From IMG/VR virus record IMGVR_UViG_3300042294_003065, positions 1-59,931 of that record: 59,931 nucleotides of DNA. One strand, 5' to 3'. The DNA is from a virus. The translations under genes were made by a program, and so were the position numbers. The notes under the pieces were generated by a model, which was not told the DNA's origin, made no database searches, and worked only from the letters and a program-made list of their open reading frames with translations. Positions 15,491-24,358 of this stretch are shown here, piece by piece. Within the stretch, counting starts at the first letter, position 1; every line of letters starts with the position of its first letter.

Positions 15491-16110
15491 CGGAAAAGTA
15501 GCCCGATAAACGGGACGGTTTTCAGGTAGTTCTTGAATGCAAAAAGCGCAATCACCGCCGCCCACGTTCCAATAGTCAGCAGCCTCCACTTGAGAATTAT
15601 CCCGTCCTGTTTTGCCTCTCGCTCAATCAGGTTGTTCACCTGCTCCATAACTTCGGGCACTAGCCGCTCATTGATCTTCTTAATCCCTGCCTCCGCTTTC
15701 GTGAGTCGCGCAATGCCGCTGTCTTGCTCCGTGTCGGCTTCATCCACTGCCGCCTTCGTTTCCGCGGTCGCTCCTACCGCCGCCGTGATTTCGGTGCTGA
15801 GGCTCTCCACCTTGAGTCGCAACGCCTCCACTTCGGGCTTCAAATCATCCGGCACCTTGAGGGCCAGTTGCTCCACGGCAGGCACGATGATGGTCATCCA
15901 GCGCATCGCCTCAGCCTGCCTCTCCGTCGCCTTCGCGTTGCTCTTTTTGGCGTCCCGTAGCTTCACGCTCGCCGCTGCAAAATGCGCCCTAGCCTCCGTT
16001 ACGTGCTGGGTTACTTCCGCCTGCTTTGCCAGCAACTTGCGCGCATCCACACGCCCACCGCATCCGGTGAGAAGGACGGCGAGCAGTAATGGCAGAACGG
16101 CGAGTTTCAT
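15487..16110 (-). CDS. Unimolecular-spanin-like lipoprotein
   Basis: 207 aa. An N-terminal lipoprotein signal MKLAVLPLLLAVLLTGC (lipobox LTGC, Cys at 17) is followed by a long Ala/Glu/Lys coiled coil across residues about 20-170 and a C-terminal membrane segment near 176-196 (LLTIGTWAAVIALFAF). A lipid anchor at one end and a TM at the other is the diagnostic layout of u-spanins (T1 gp11 type), which link outer and inner membranes and fuse them at the last step of lysis. The location beside holin and endolysin supports this. It implies a diderm host. Confidence 0.7.
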   Translation of the reverse strand: MKLAVLPLLLAVLLTGCGGRVDARKLLAKQAEVTQHVTEARAHFAAASVKLRDAKKSNAKATERQAEAMRWMTIIVPAVEQLALKVPDDLKPEVEALRLKVESLSTEITAAVGATAETKAAVDEADTEQDSGIARLTKAEAGIKKINERLVPEVMEQVNNLIEREAKQDGIILKWRLLTIGTWAAVIALFAFKNYLKTVPFIGLLFR

Positions 16111-16415
16111 TTTAACGGATTGGCCTTGTTGCCAATGACTGAATCCACGGCATACACAAGCCTGTCTTGTGTGCGGATGGCCAAGGACTGTGTTTCCGCG
16201 AGCTTTCGCATTTGATCCCGCTGATCTATCATCGCCTGCTCGACCACAGACAGGCGGACATCCTGCTTGGCCTGCACTTCGCGGCTCTGCCCCCAAACAA
16301 ATAGCCCGCCGCACAGCATCGAAAATGCCGTGAGCATGTGGCCGAGATTAACGGTCCCATCAAACTTGGGGCGGCGCTGTTCGTCGCGTTGTTCTTGTTG
16401 TTCGGCTTCGCTCAT
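16107..16415 (-). CDS. Single-TM coiled-coil protein of the lysis cassette
   Basis: 102 aa. A charged N-terminus is followed by one membrane segment near residues 22-42 (NLGHMLTAFSMLCGGLFVWG) and a coiled-coil C-terminus (LSVVEQAMIDQRDQMRKLAE). This may be an antiholin or second holin component. Stop overlaps the spanin-like start (ATGA). Confidence 0.6.
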   Translation of the reverse strand: MSEAEQQEQRDEQRRPKFDGTVNLGHMLTAFSMLCGGLFVWGQSREVQAKQDVRLSVVEQAMIDQRDQMRKLAETQSLAIRTQDRLVYAVDSVIGNKANPLK

Positions 16416-16426
16416 GGGTCACAGAC

Positions 16427-16816
16427 TCAGTTGATCGTCACAGTGCCATCCGGGTGGCTGGTGGTTGCCGGGATCGTCGCCAGACGCGCCATGATGCGCT
16501 CCTTCAAATCATCCGGTAGCATGGAGAGCAGATACGTCACATGGGCGCGGGAGAGCGCCATGATGCCCGCTGCCTTATCCCCTTGAGCCAAGAACCTATC
16601 CGCCGCCGTGATGGTAATCAGCCCCTCGGTGGATGGCATCTGTTCATCGCGCCATAGGGCGTCGGCGGCAGCAATCCAATCGCTCGTCATCCGTTCGGCG
16701 CTGGCTCGGGCGAGGCGGGTAACGCGGGCGGCGCTCTCGGCAATGAGGGTAGCCGGGGTTTTGAGTGGGCGTGGCTCCCGTTGCTGTGGGATTTCTCGGT
16801 CGAGGATGTTGGGCAT
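16427..16816 (-). CDS. Hypothetical protein, 129 aa
   Basis: Helical protein, N-terminal Pro-rich (DREIPQQREPRPLKTP), then ATLIAESAARVTRLARASAER and a segment with TYLLSMLPDDLKERIMARLA. It lies between the fibre genes and lysis genes; a tail-fibre assembly or lysis-control role is possible but not shown. Confidence 0.6.
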   Translation of the reverse strand: MPNILDREIPQQREPRPLKTPATLIAESAARVTRLARASAERMTSDWIAAADALWRDEQMPSTEGLITITAADRFLAQGDKAAGIMALSRAHVTYLLSMLPDDLKERIMARLATIPATTSHPDGTVTIN

Positions 16817-16828
16817 AGTCGTGTGCGG

Positions 16829-17485
16829 TTAGAAAAGTCCGGTGCTTAGAACGTCGAGGGGTAACTTGGGGGCCGATGCGTGCAGCCATGCAATCGGGAC
16901 CAGAGGCAAAGTCGAACCGCTGACGTAGCCTGCGCTGTAACTCCCTGAGCCGGTAAAAAAGGCATTTCCGCCGACTCCCCCTGCGTTGTAGCTCCCTGCG
17001 CCACTGAACAGGCAGTTGCCAGTGATTATGGTTCCGTCCGTGCGGCTATTCGCACCACTGAATAGGCAATCTCCAGTGATGGCACCGTTGAAAGCGTAAC
17101 TCCCTTCGCCGCTGAATACGCAATCACCAGTGATCTCTCCAAAACTCGCCGAATTGACACCGCTGAATACGACGCAATCGCCGATGATGTCGGCTCCGTT
17201 GTAGGCATCCGACCCAGCAAACAAGGCCGTCTGGACGGTGAGGGTGTAATCTGTTGCGCCGAGGTAAGTCGCCCCGCCGTTGCTAAGGTCAATGAACGCG
17301 AGGATGCTGCGGGGGGCGGATAGATAATTGATGGAGTTCACTGTGCCACCCCCCGGAGGGATGATGGCGACATCGTCTATGTTGTTTGGGAAGCTCGCGG
17401 ATGCGACGGTTAGCGCCTCGTCGTAAAACCAATTCGCACTGTTGTCCCAATAGTCATTTGCTCCGCCTTTCCAAAAATAGGTCAT
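16829..17485 (-). CDS. Repeat-containing surface or fibre protein
   Basis: 218 aa. The N-terminus WKGGANDYWDNSANWFYDE follows the WxGG-x-DxWxxxANW pattern seen at the start of many beta-solenoid adhesin repeats. From about residue 105 there are five 17-18-residue repeats centred on FSG at positions 107, 124, 142, 160 and 177, three of them preceded by ITGDC or ITGNC. This predicts a small beta-helix with a Cys ladder. Next to the long fibre gene it is probably a host-binding accessory. No catalytic motif is seen. Confidence 0.65.
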   Translation of the reverse strand: MTYFWKGGANDYWDNSANWFYDEALTVASASFPNNIDDVAIIPPGGGTVNSINYLSAPRSILAFIDLSNGGATYLGATDYTLTVQTALFAGSDAYNGADIIGDCVVFSGVNSASFGEITGDCVFSGEGSYAFNGAITGDCLFSGANSRTDGTIITGNCLFSGAGSYNAGGVGGNAFFTGSGSYSAGYVSGSTLPLVPIAWLHASAPKLPLDVLSTGLF

Positions 17486-17486
17486 G

Positions 17487-18944
17487 TCAGTATCCTCCTA
17501 CGAGTGAAATGAGTTTCCAAGCTCCCGCGATGTGCTTGAACTTGAGAATATAAACCTTGTTCGCAAGAATGTTCTTGGGCCACGTCAGCAGCGAATCAGA
17601 GGGGATGCCAACGGTATTAGGCGTGCCAGCCAACCCATAAAAGTCTCGGTTGGACGCCTGCCCGGTCAGCCACAACTCCAACTCATCCCCTGCCGCGCCG
17701 TTGGCAATAGGGCAGGCCGTGACCGTAAATGCAGGCATGGTCGCGGACTGCCTTGGCCCGTTGTTAAAATTAACGCCTGCCGCGGCTCCTAGTGTGCCGT
17801 GTGCATAAAGGGCTCCGGTCAGCGCGACGGTGCCGGTGGCGTTGGGTAGCGTGATGGTCTTGTTGCTGCCGCTGGCGCTGCCTTGCAGGGTTGTTCGCGT
17901 GCCAGTGACGCCCAGCCCGATGCTGCCGGTGCCTCGGGTGTCGATGCTGCCGCCGCCGTTGCTGGTGGTTATACTGCCGCCTGCAACCCCGCCGCCCGCG
18001 CTGGTATTGATTGATCCGCCGCTTGCGGTTCCGGAGCCGTTCATTGTCAGGCTGCCGCCTGATCCAGACGTGCCCGGTGATGAGGCAATGTTTCCGCCTG
18101 AGCCGAGAACGCCGTCCGGCGTTGATAGATTGATGCTTCCGCCACCCCCTGAGCCAATGCCCGTGGTGGTTACGATGTTGCCTCCTATGGCCATCGCCCC
18201 CGTTCCAGTGATCGCAACACCATTGATGGTCGTCGCCGTGGCTGCGCCGATGTTGCCGTTGAAGGTGACAATACCCCCCGAGGCGTTGGGGGTGTTGCCC
18301 AGCGCCGAGATAACTCCCGCGTCGGTCGCGGTTGATTTGATGACGGTCGTGCCGTTGCCCAGAATGATCGCGTCTGCGGTAAGGGTGCCGGAGTTCGTCA
18401 CCGTCCCCGCCGCCGCCGCGATGGCCGCGAGGTCGTAGGTGCCAGCGCCGAAGAGCGTGATGGTGTCGTTGACCGTGAGGGTCTTGCCGGATGCGATGGA
18501 CCAGCTTCCGCTCGCGCCGGTCGGGGCCGCTCCGGAGATAAGGTAGCTCTCGGCGATCTGAAGAGTCAGGGCCGGGAGGGTCTCGATGCCGTTGGCCGAA
18601 TCTCTGACTTCAAACGCAAAGAGGTTGCCGTAATTTAGTGCGGTGCGCAGCTCCTCGGAGTCGATTGTGATGGTGAACGTATAGACCCCGGCGCTGCCCG
18701 TGGGGGTCGTGGTTTGCACCAGAAAGTCCGCGTCGTGGTCGTTGAGAACCTTGATTCCCCCGGTCCACGATGGCGTGTTGGCCGGGGCGTGGGTCGCGCC
18801 GTCGCGCAGCAGCGTAAGAACGAAATCGACAGTGGTGTTGTGGCCAATCGTCAGCGGAGCATTGGCCCCCTGCTTACCGGGCCCAACCACCCAGCCCGGC
18901 TTGCTGAGGTTGAAGAAGATGGGGATGGAGATGGATGAGGGCAT
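17487..18944 (-). CDS. Tail fibre protein, Gly/Ser/Thr-rich
   Basis: 485 aa. The N-terminal about 150 residues look folded (DFVLTLLRDGATHAPANTPSW...TFTITIDSEELRTAL), resembling attachment domains of receptor-binding proteins. Then come Gly/Ser/Thr repeats with recurring GGSIxTS units (about residues 265-340), and a C-terminal domain ending KFKHIAGAWKLISLVGGY, a typical fibre tip. The position after tape measure and tail-tip genes supports a receptor-binding fibre. Confidence 0.7.
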   Translation of the reverse strand: MPSSISIPIFFNLSKPGWVVGPGKQGANAPLTIGHNTTVDFVLTLLRDGATHAPANTPSWTGGIKVLNDHDADFLVQTTTPTGSAGVYTFTITIDSEELRTALNYGNLFAFEVRDSANGIETLPALTLQIAESYLISGAAPTGASGSWSIASGKTLTVNDTITLFGAGTYDLAAIAAAAGTVTNSGTLTADAIILGNGTTVIKSTATDAGVISALGNTPNASGGIVTFNGNIGAATATTINGVAITGTGAMAIGGNIVTTTGIGSGGGGSINLSTPDGVLGSGGNIASSPGTSGSGGSLTMNGSGTASGGSINTSAGGGVAGGSITTSNGGGSIDTRGTGSIGLGVTGTRTTLQGSASGSNKTITLPNATGTVALTGALYAHGTLGAAAGVNFNNGPRQSATMPAFTVTACPIANGAAGDELELWLTGQASNRDFYGLAGTPNTVGIPSDSLLTWPKNILANKVYILKFKHIAGAWKLISLVGGY

Positions 18945-18965
18945 GGCCTTTATCAGGAGCCGGTG

Positions 18966-19763
18966 TCAATGGCCGGCAAAATACTCGTCCCAGCGATCCA
19001 GCACGGCCTCAAACTCCTCCGGGAAGTCGTGGCGGAAAAACTCCAGCATCTCCATGCGAGATCCGGCGTTCTTCTTCAGTCCGCAGGCGTGCATGTATCC
19101 AGAGCGGTAGTAGCCGAGCTGGTCGTTTGGGCCTCCAGGAATGAGCATCTCGCCGTCCGGGAACGCCTCCCCGAAGCTCAGCTCGCCGAGGATCGTGGAG
19201 GCGAGGTATCCGTCCGCCTTGGACAAGATCTCTCGATTCTGAGGGTGCAGCGCCACGGCCAAAGAGTCGCGGCAGGTCTTGGTTATTCGCTCGCAGTCGC
19301 TTCCTCCCATGACGCCGCTCGCAATCCCCCGTGGCAACTCTCCAATAAAGCGCGGAACCGGCAGTTTGGCGTGCATCCCTTTGATGGGCTCGCTTGGGTC
19401 GTAGAAGAACTCGCCCATGTATGGAGCCAGCCGAACGCGATCCGGAATGGGCCTGCGCAAGAAGGCGTCGTGATCCACCATGATGGCTGGCCTGCCCTGC
19501 TCCGCGAGCATGAGAAGCGCGGTGATCTTGGCAATGTCATAGACATGCGCCAGCTCGTCGGGGATTGGCGGCATGTGGAGAATCTCGTCGTATGGCAGCT
19601 TCAGTCCCTCCACAAGAACGTCGATGCCAAGCCTGTCGGCTATCAGCACGGTCCTCATCTCGGATCTCTTGGCGTAGAGCATCGAGGCGGCCCACATCCG
19701 GCAGTAGCTCGGTGAGAGCGGCGGGGATTTGTAGTTCCAGCAGAAGAGGGCTACGGGGCTCAA
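18966..19763 (-). CDS. GT-A-like glycosyltransferase beside tail genes
   Basis: A TTG start at 19763 has GGAGG six bases upstream and overlaps the upstream stop (TTGA), giving 265 aa. The N-terminus MSPVALFCWNYKSPPLSPSY, then MWAASMLYAKRSEMRTVLIAD, a helix DIAKITALLMLAEQGRP and the metal-site-like MVDHDAFLRRP (DxD at 97-99) follow the order of GT-A fold transferases that act on sugar nucleotides. It lies inside the tail operon between the tail-tip and fibre genes, so it could glycosylate virion proteins or modify host surface glycans. Family not confirmed. Confidence 0.6.
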   Translation of the reverse strand: MSPVALFCWNYKSPPLSPSYCRMWAASMLYAKRSEMRTVLIADRLGIDVLVEGLKLPYDEILHMPPIPDELAHVYDIAKITALLMLAEQGRPAIMVDHDAFLRRPIPDRVRLAPYMGEFFYDPSEPIKGMHAKLPVPRFIGELPRGIASGVMGGSDCERITKTCRDSLAVALHPQNREILSKADGYLASTILGELSFGEAFPDGEMLIPGGPNDQLGYYRSGYMHACGLKKNAGSRMEMLEFFRHDFPEEFEAVLDRWDEYFAGH

Positions 19764-20575
19764 AATCCACCTCCAGAGCTTCCTGATCCGGTAATGATTC
19801 CGGATTCCACAATGGCCTCGACCCCGATGTAGTAAAGTTCGCCGCAGGAGTCGAACTTCTTCTCCCGCGTGAACATCCTCTGGGTAAATGTTCCATCTCC
19901 GTTGTCCTGAACCCAGACGCGCACTTCTGATGGGATGATTACCCCATCGGTGCCCACTGGAGGAGACGACCTGCTCCATGTTTGAGTGCTGGCGGTTCCT
20001 GTGGTGAGAACCTCCATGGTGTGCGGAGTGACATGGGTGCATGCCTCCGGCACCTCATTAGCGAAGAGCACCTCCGCGCCAACCGAAACAAGCTCACCCA
20101 GCGTGTCGAATACTGGCTTCCGGATGAAGGTCTTTTTCCCGTATGTGTCCGAGTATTCACGGATCAGCACAAGTGAAACCCCGAAGGATCGGCGGTCTGT
20201 GGCGGCGCTGGTGCTACCGGGGATCAGGGGCGGGCGGTCCCGGTGCCATGTGTCCGTGGCTGCTGTGCCGCCCCAGACGGCTTCGCTTCCGGTCCATCCG
20301 GGTCCCTTGTTGTCCCAGCCACCGTATTTCACCGGGTTCGATGAGTAGCCGGTGCTGCCCTGGAGGGTGCTGCCGAGGATGTAAGGATCGTCCCCGTTGC
20401 CCGTGGCCAGGGAGCCATCGGCGCTGAACCGATGCTCGGTGATGCTGAGTCGCACCAACTGATGGAGGATCTCCTGAATGGCGTTGATCCGGCCGGCGGT
20501 GAGGACCGTCTTGGGGTCCTGGCCGGCCGTGACGGTCGTGAGCTTGGGCAGCAGTTGGGCGACGGAGGGGAGCAT
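19760..20575 (-). CDS. Tail-associated virion protein, 271 aa
   Basis: Starts MLPSVAQLLPKLTTVTAGQD; the middle is Gly/Ser/Trp-rich (STGYSSNPVKYGGWDNKGPG) and the C-terminus beta-rich, ending in GSGSSGGGF. Lies between two tail genes in a co-directional, overlapping run (TGATG and TTGA junctions). Likely a distal tail or baseplate component; family not recognised. Confidence 0.6.
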   Translation of the reverse strand: MLPSVAQLLPKLTTVTAGQDPKTVLTAGRINAIQEILHQLVRLSITEHRFSADGSLATGNGDDPYILGSTLQGSTGYSSNPVKYGGWDNKGPGWTGSEAVWGGTAATDTWHRDRPPLIPGSTSAATDRRSFGVSLVLIREYSDTYGKKTFIRKPVFDTLGELVSVGAEVLFANEVPEACTHVTPHTMEVLTTGTASTQTWSRSSPPVGTDGVIIPSEVRVWVQDNGDGTFTQRMFTREKKFDSCGELYYIGVEAIVESGIITGSGSSGGGF

Positions 20576-21435
20576 CAGCTTGAGAACTGCCTATAGACAT
20601 CCGTGTTCCAGCCGCGCCGGCCGGACAGCTCCCACTCCAGGGTGTTGGCATAGATCTTCCCGCGCTGGGTGGAGTTCACCCCGCGGTTGAACCAGTTGCG
20701 GTTCTCGTCGAAGAAGGCCGAGTAGGGATTGCCCTCATCCGGAACGCTGATGTTGGCCACGTCCCTGATCTGGTTCTCCGGCACCGAATCGAATGTGAAC
20801 CACGTCTTGCGCAGCGTGACACAGACATCGTAGTAGCTCTCCATGCCGGCGAATGGGTTCAGCACCCACTGCTCGGGACCAAAGTTCACTGTGTCTTGCA
20901 CGAGGGTCTGGAACCTGCGGAAGGTGTGCCCTGCGTTGGTGGTTGGCCTGGTCGGGGCGTCCGGCGTGACCTCTCTCTGGCTCTTGTGATCGAACCAGAT
21001 GGCCCCGTTTTTAACGTCGGCCGCGGCATCCATGGGATAGCCGGCGAACGCACGGAAGTTTGGATGAGTGGCGATCGGCTCCTCCCGCGTGCCGCAGACC
21101 AGCTCCCAGACCGGCGTGGTGCCGTCCGGATACAGCTCCGGGTCCAGTCCGATGAAGTTGGCCGAGCAGTAGGCGTATGGACCCTTCAGCGACACCTTCT
21201 TTGTCTCGATGAAGAGGTGCTGGAAGATGGGGTGGAAGTCTCCGATCTTCGGGAGGTTCTGGTAGTTGGAGGCGTAGGTGCGAAAGAGGGCGGTGCAGGT
21301 GTCCAGCGCGAAGCGGTCGGTAACGATCTCACCGGGGTCCTCCAGACCGATCTCCACTCCGGGTCCGTGGTAGTCCAGTTGAGATGAGGGGCCGCCTCCG
21401 AGAACAACTTTGCTTTGAGGAATGGCGATGGGCAT
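20575..21435 (-). CDS. Tail-tip type virion protein, 286 aa
   Basis: The ATG at 21435 is five bases after the tape-measure stop. It begins MPIAIPQSKVVLGGGPSSQL and contains beta-rich segments with Trp/Tyr/Asn (WVLNPFAGMESYYDVCVTLR, GWNTDVYRQFSS at the end). The gene immediately after the tape measure normally encodes the distal tail protein, so that role is inferred from order. Confidence 0.6.
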   Translation of the reverse strand: MPIAIPQSKVVLGGGPSSQLDYHGPGVEIGLEDPGEIVTDRFALDTCTALFRTYASNYQNLPKIGDFHPIFQHLFIETKKVSLKGPYAYCSANFIGLDPELYPDGTTPVWELVCGTREEPIATHPNFRAFAGYPMDAAADVKNGAIWFDHKSQREVTPDAPTRPTTNAGHTFRRFQTLVQDTVNFGPEQWVLNPFAGMESYYDVCVTLRKTWFTFDSVPENQIRDVANISVPDEGNPYSAFFDENRNWFNRGVNSTQRGKIYANTLEWELSGRRGWNTDVYRQFSS

Positions 21436-21439
21436 GGCG

Positions 21440-23671
21440 TTATTCGGGTATTCCGGCTTTGATGTTCTTGATCTCGGTGAGAATCTGCTCCATGCGCGTC
21501 GAGACCTCAAGGTGTCTCTGTGCCACGCTGAGTAGGTCGTTCTGCACCTCCTCCACCCCTCCGCCTCCTCCGACCCTGGCCATGCTGCTCACTGCGGCTG
21601 CGGCGTCCGCGGCCATGTTGCCCTGGCGCTGTTGCAGGGAGATGGAGTTGTGAAGCTCGGCTCCGGCCAGGGTCTTGGCCTCGGCTGCCCCGAGGCCCCC
21701 GGCCTCCAGTTCGAGCGCCCTTTTGGCGGAGGCGGCGGCAAGCCTGATGGTGTCTGCCTCATCGAAGTTACCCTGCACCTCGGCGGTCTGTCCTTGCAGG
21801 CCCGTGCGGGCGTCCTGTCTGGTGAGCCCGGCGTTGATCTCGCTGATCCGGCGCTCCTCTTCCCTCTGCTTATTCGCCTGCTTGTTGGCGAGGATCTCCT
21901 CCGGGGTCGCGTTCTTTTGGGCCAGCTCCAGCCGGGTTCTGGCTGCGGCCTGCATTTCCATGAGTTTCCCGCCGTCCATCCCGATATAGCCACCGCCCAC
22001 GGCCTCGCCGAGCTTCATATCGAGTTTTTGCTTTCTAAGGGCCTCGCCTCTGCCAGCGTCATTGGGAATGCCTCTCCCTTTGGCCTCTTGGTAGTTTCTG
22101 GCGGCTGTGATCGCGTCCAACTCGGCCTGCGCCGCCATGGTCTCGGACCCGCTTCCGCTCATTATCCTCTGCCGCTCCTTGGCCCTGTTTGCCATGGCGT
22201 CCCTTGTGATTTTGATGCCCTGTTTTAGCTCCTTCCTTTCCCTGACTGTCTCCATGTTCTTTTCCAGCCGATCCATGTAGCCGCCATCCATTGCAGTGTC
22301 TGCCGTTCCCTTGGCGTAGGATGCAGCAAGGCGAGCCTCGGCCTCCTTGAGATAGTTGGCGGCCGCCTGATCTTCAACCCCCAATTTTCCGAGTGCCTCG
22401 CTGGTCCTGCTCTGGGCGTCCACGTCTGCCGCTCCCCTGCTCGCTAGCGCTCCGGTCCTTGCTATCTCCTCGGCCAACATGACGCGCTGCTGCTCGGGCG
22501 TGGCCCGGCTCAGCCTGTTCTCGAAGTCCTGCCTCCTGCTCTGCTCAGTCAGATCCCGTTGCAGGGTGTCTGATCGCCTGTCCTTTTCCACTGGAGCGCG
22601 CTTGGTGCGCTCCACAGCGGCCTGCGCTGTGGCGGCCTGCGCCTTGGCTTGATTGGACTTTTTCTCATCGGTCCCAGTCATCCACCCGATGAGCGACCTC
22701 TCTTCCTGAACCTCTCTGTATTTCCTTCTCGCCTCAGCGGCGGCGTCTATCGCCGTAGCGAGGACGTTGTATTTGTCCGCCAGAGTATTGATCGCGCTGA
22801 TCTGCGCGTTCATGGCGTTGTTGGCCCTGGTGTTCTCCGCGGCAAATCTGGCCAGCTCTTTGTTCGCCTCCTTGACCGAGTTGTAGAGCCCGACAAGACC
22901 AATGATGACAGCTCCGATGACGGCCGCCCCGGCCAGAACACCGCTCCAGCTCAAGCCTGTTTTCAAAGCGTTGATTCCACCCAGAGCCACTCGCGCGGAC
23001 TTGTTGGCTCCAAGAAGCCCGAAGCTCATGGCTTCCACCCCCTTGCCAAAGGTTAGCGCACTGCGATGCGAAAGCGCCATGCTGCCACCGAGGTTCTTGA
23101 ACCAGTTGCCGAGCTTGATCGCGGAGATGGCGCTGATGATCGGGATGACGACTGCGAGCGCTGTCCCAAAGCCCTCGATGGCGTCGCGGCCAATCTTGCT
23201 GGTGGCGACGGTCTGGACCATGCTCGCCTTGAAGGTGGACACCCCTCCGTAGATCGCATGGTAGGTCTTGGCCAGCCGGTTGACCACCGGGACCATGGCT
23301 TCCATGGCCTTGGTCATCTTCTTGGTGTTCTCGATCTCCGCCTGCTCGAAAGGCTTGGCCAGCCCCTTGGCCATCTTCTCCTGCACCCGAGCGTACTCCT
23401 CCTTCACCTTCTTCAGGGCGTTGGAGAACTGACCCAGCTCACCGACTAGGGATTTGACCATCTTGCTCATCCCGCCGAAGGCCGCGGTGCCCATGAGCAT
23501 GAGTCCCGGCTTCATCAGCACGATTTCTTTCAGGAGCTTCAGGACCGCTTTGAGGTGGCTCTCGCCCGATGCCAGGTCCGCTACGAATCCGGCCCCGAGA
23601 ATCCCCTTGCCGAGGGCACCCTTGGTGTTGTCCCCGGCCTGCTGTTTCATCCAGTCTGTGAAAGCGCTCAT
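21440..23671 (-). CDS. Tape measure protein
   Basis: 743 aa, the longest tail gene. The N-terminal third has hydrophobic, Gly/Ala-rich segments (LMKPGLMLMGTAAFGG; TALAVVIPIISAISAIKLG; WSGVLAGAAVIGAVIIGLVG). The remaining part is a charged helical region (KYREVQEER; QRDLTEQSRRQDFENRL). This is the usual plan of tape measure proteins, which set tail length and pass into the membrane during DNA ejection. By the common scale of about 0.15 nm per residue the tail would be around 110 nm, an inference only. Confidence 0.75.
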   Translation of the reverse strand: MSAFTDWMKQQAGDNTKGALGKGILGAGFVADLASGESHLKAVLKLLKEIVLMKPGLMLMGTAAFGGMSKMVKSLVGELGQFSNALKKVKEEYARVQEKMAKGLAKPFEQAEIENTKKMTKAMEAMVPVVNRLAKTYHAIYGGVSTFKASMVQTVATSKIGRDAIEGFGTALAVVIPIISAISAIKLGNWFKNLGGSMALSHRSALTFGKGVEAMSFGLLGANKSARVALGGINALKTGLSWSGVLAGAAVIGAVIIGLVGLYNSVKEANKELARFAAENTRANNAMNAQISAINTLADKYNVLATAIDAAAEARRKYREVQEERSLIGWMTGTDEKKSNQAKAQAATAQAAVERTKRAPVEKDRRSDTLQRDLTEQSRRQDFENRLSRATPEQQRVMLAEEIARTGALASRGAADVDAQSRTSEALGKLGVEDQAAANYLKEAEARLAASYAKGTADTAMDGGYMDRLEKNMETVRERKELKQGIKITRDAMANRAKERQRIMSGSGSETMAAQAELDAITAARNYQEAKGRGIPNDAGRGEALRKQKLDMKLGEAVGGGYIGMDGGKLMEMQAAARTRLELAQKNATPEEILANKQANKQREEERRISEINAGLTRQDARTGLQGQTAEVQGNFDEADTIRLAAASAKRALELEAGGLGAAEAKTLAGAELHNSISLQQRQGNMAADAAAAVSSMARVGGGGGVEEVQNDLLSVAQRHLEVSTRMEQILTEIKNIKAGIPE

Positions 23672-24333
23672 CAGTTAAATTGGTACTCCTTCGGCAGTTG
23701 CTCGCGCCACGCTTTCTCGTCCGGGGTGGTGATGCTGATGTCGAGTCCTTTGTCCCGCAGCCACGCGATGTAGTAGTGGTTGGCCAGCCCGATGGGCATC
23801 TCCCATGCCCGGCGCTCCGGGATGCCCATGAGGATCAGTCCGGTGACTTTCTCGAACTCGTCGGTGAAAGTGCCTCTGGGGACTCGCGGCTGGCTCGGGG
23901 CGCTCCCGGTGTCCGGTTTGTGGACACAGTATTCCGGGTTCTGAAGGTAGTCGCCGCAGTGGATCATGAATTTCTCGATCTGGCCTTGCAGCATCCTCTG
24001 GAGCGCGTTGAGGTCGCCTTTGGCTGTCCTGCCCTTCCACGAGAATAAAAGACGCGCCACGGCCCAGCAGTGCAGCAGGAATGGCCGGATGGCGGGCTTG
24101 TTGGTCTTGCTGACGCCGAAGGGCAGCTCGCAGATGGCCACGGCCACCCGCAGATCCCGCATGGTGGCTTCCCCGGCCCTGATAAAGGGGCTGTCGATGG
24201 CCCGGAGCAGGAGGCGGTGCCAGAGCGAGAACTGGCGGAGGCGGCGTCCGAGTATCCGGGTTCCCGACCATCCCGGTGTGTCCGAGTTGTCGATCAACGC
24301 CGCACTGAGGTTGGTGTCGATCGTCATCAGCAT
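23671..24333 (-). CDS. Probable tail assembly protein before the tape measure
   Basis: 220 aa; start either ATG 24333 or the second ATG six bases on. Contains LRVAVAICELPFGVSKTNKP and a C-terminal GLANHYYIAWLRDKGLDI helix. Its position directly upstream of the tape measure, sharing one base, is that of the tail assembly chaperone. No slippery site for a frameshift product was found. Assignment by position. Confidence 0.55.
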   Translation of the reverse strand: MLMTIDTNLSAALIDNSDTPGWSGTRILGRRLRQFSLWHRLLLRAIDSPFIRAGEATMRDLRVAVAICELPFGVSKTNKPAIRPFLLHCWAVARLLFSWKGRTAKGDLNALQRMLQGQIEKFMIHCGDYLQNPEYCVHKPDTGSAPSQPRVPRGTFTDEFEKVTGLILMGIPERRAWEMPIGLANHYYIAWLRDKGLDISITTPDEKAWREQLPKEYQFN

Positions 24334-24358
24334 GGAACGGCTCCCATGGCCGTTGAAG

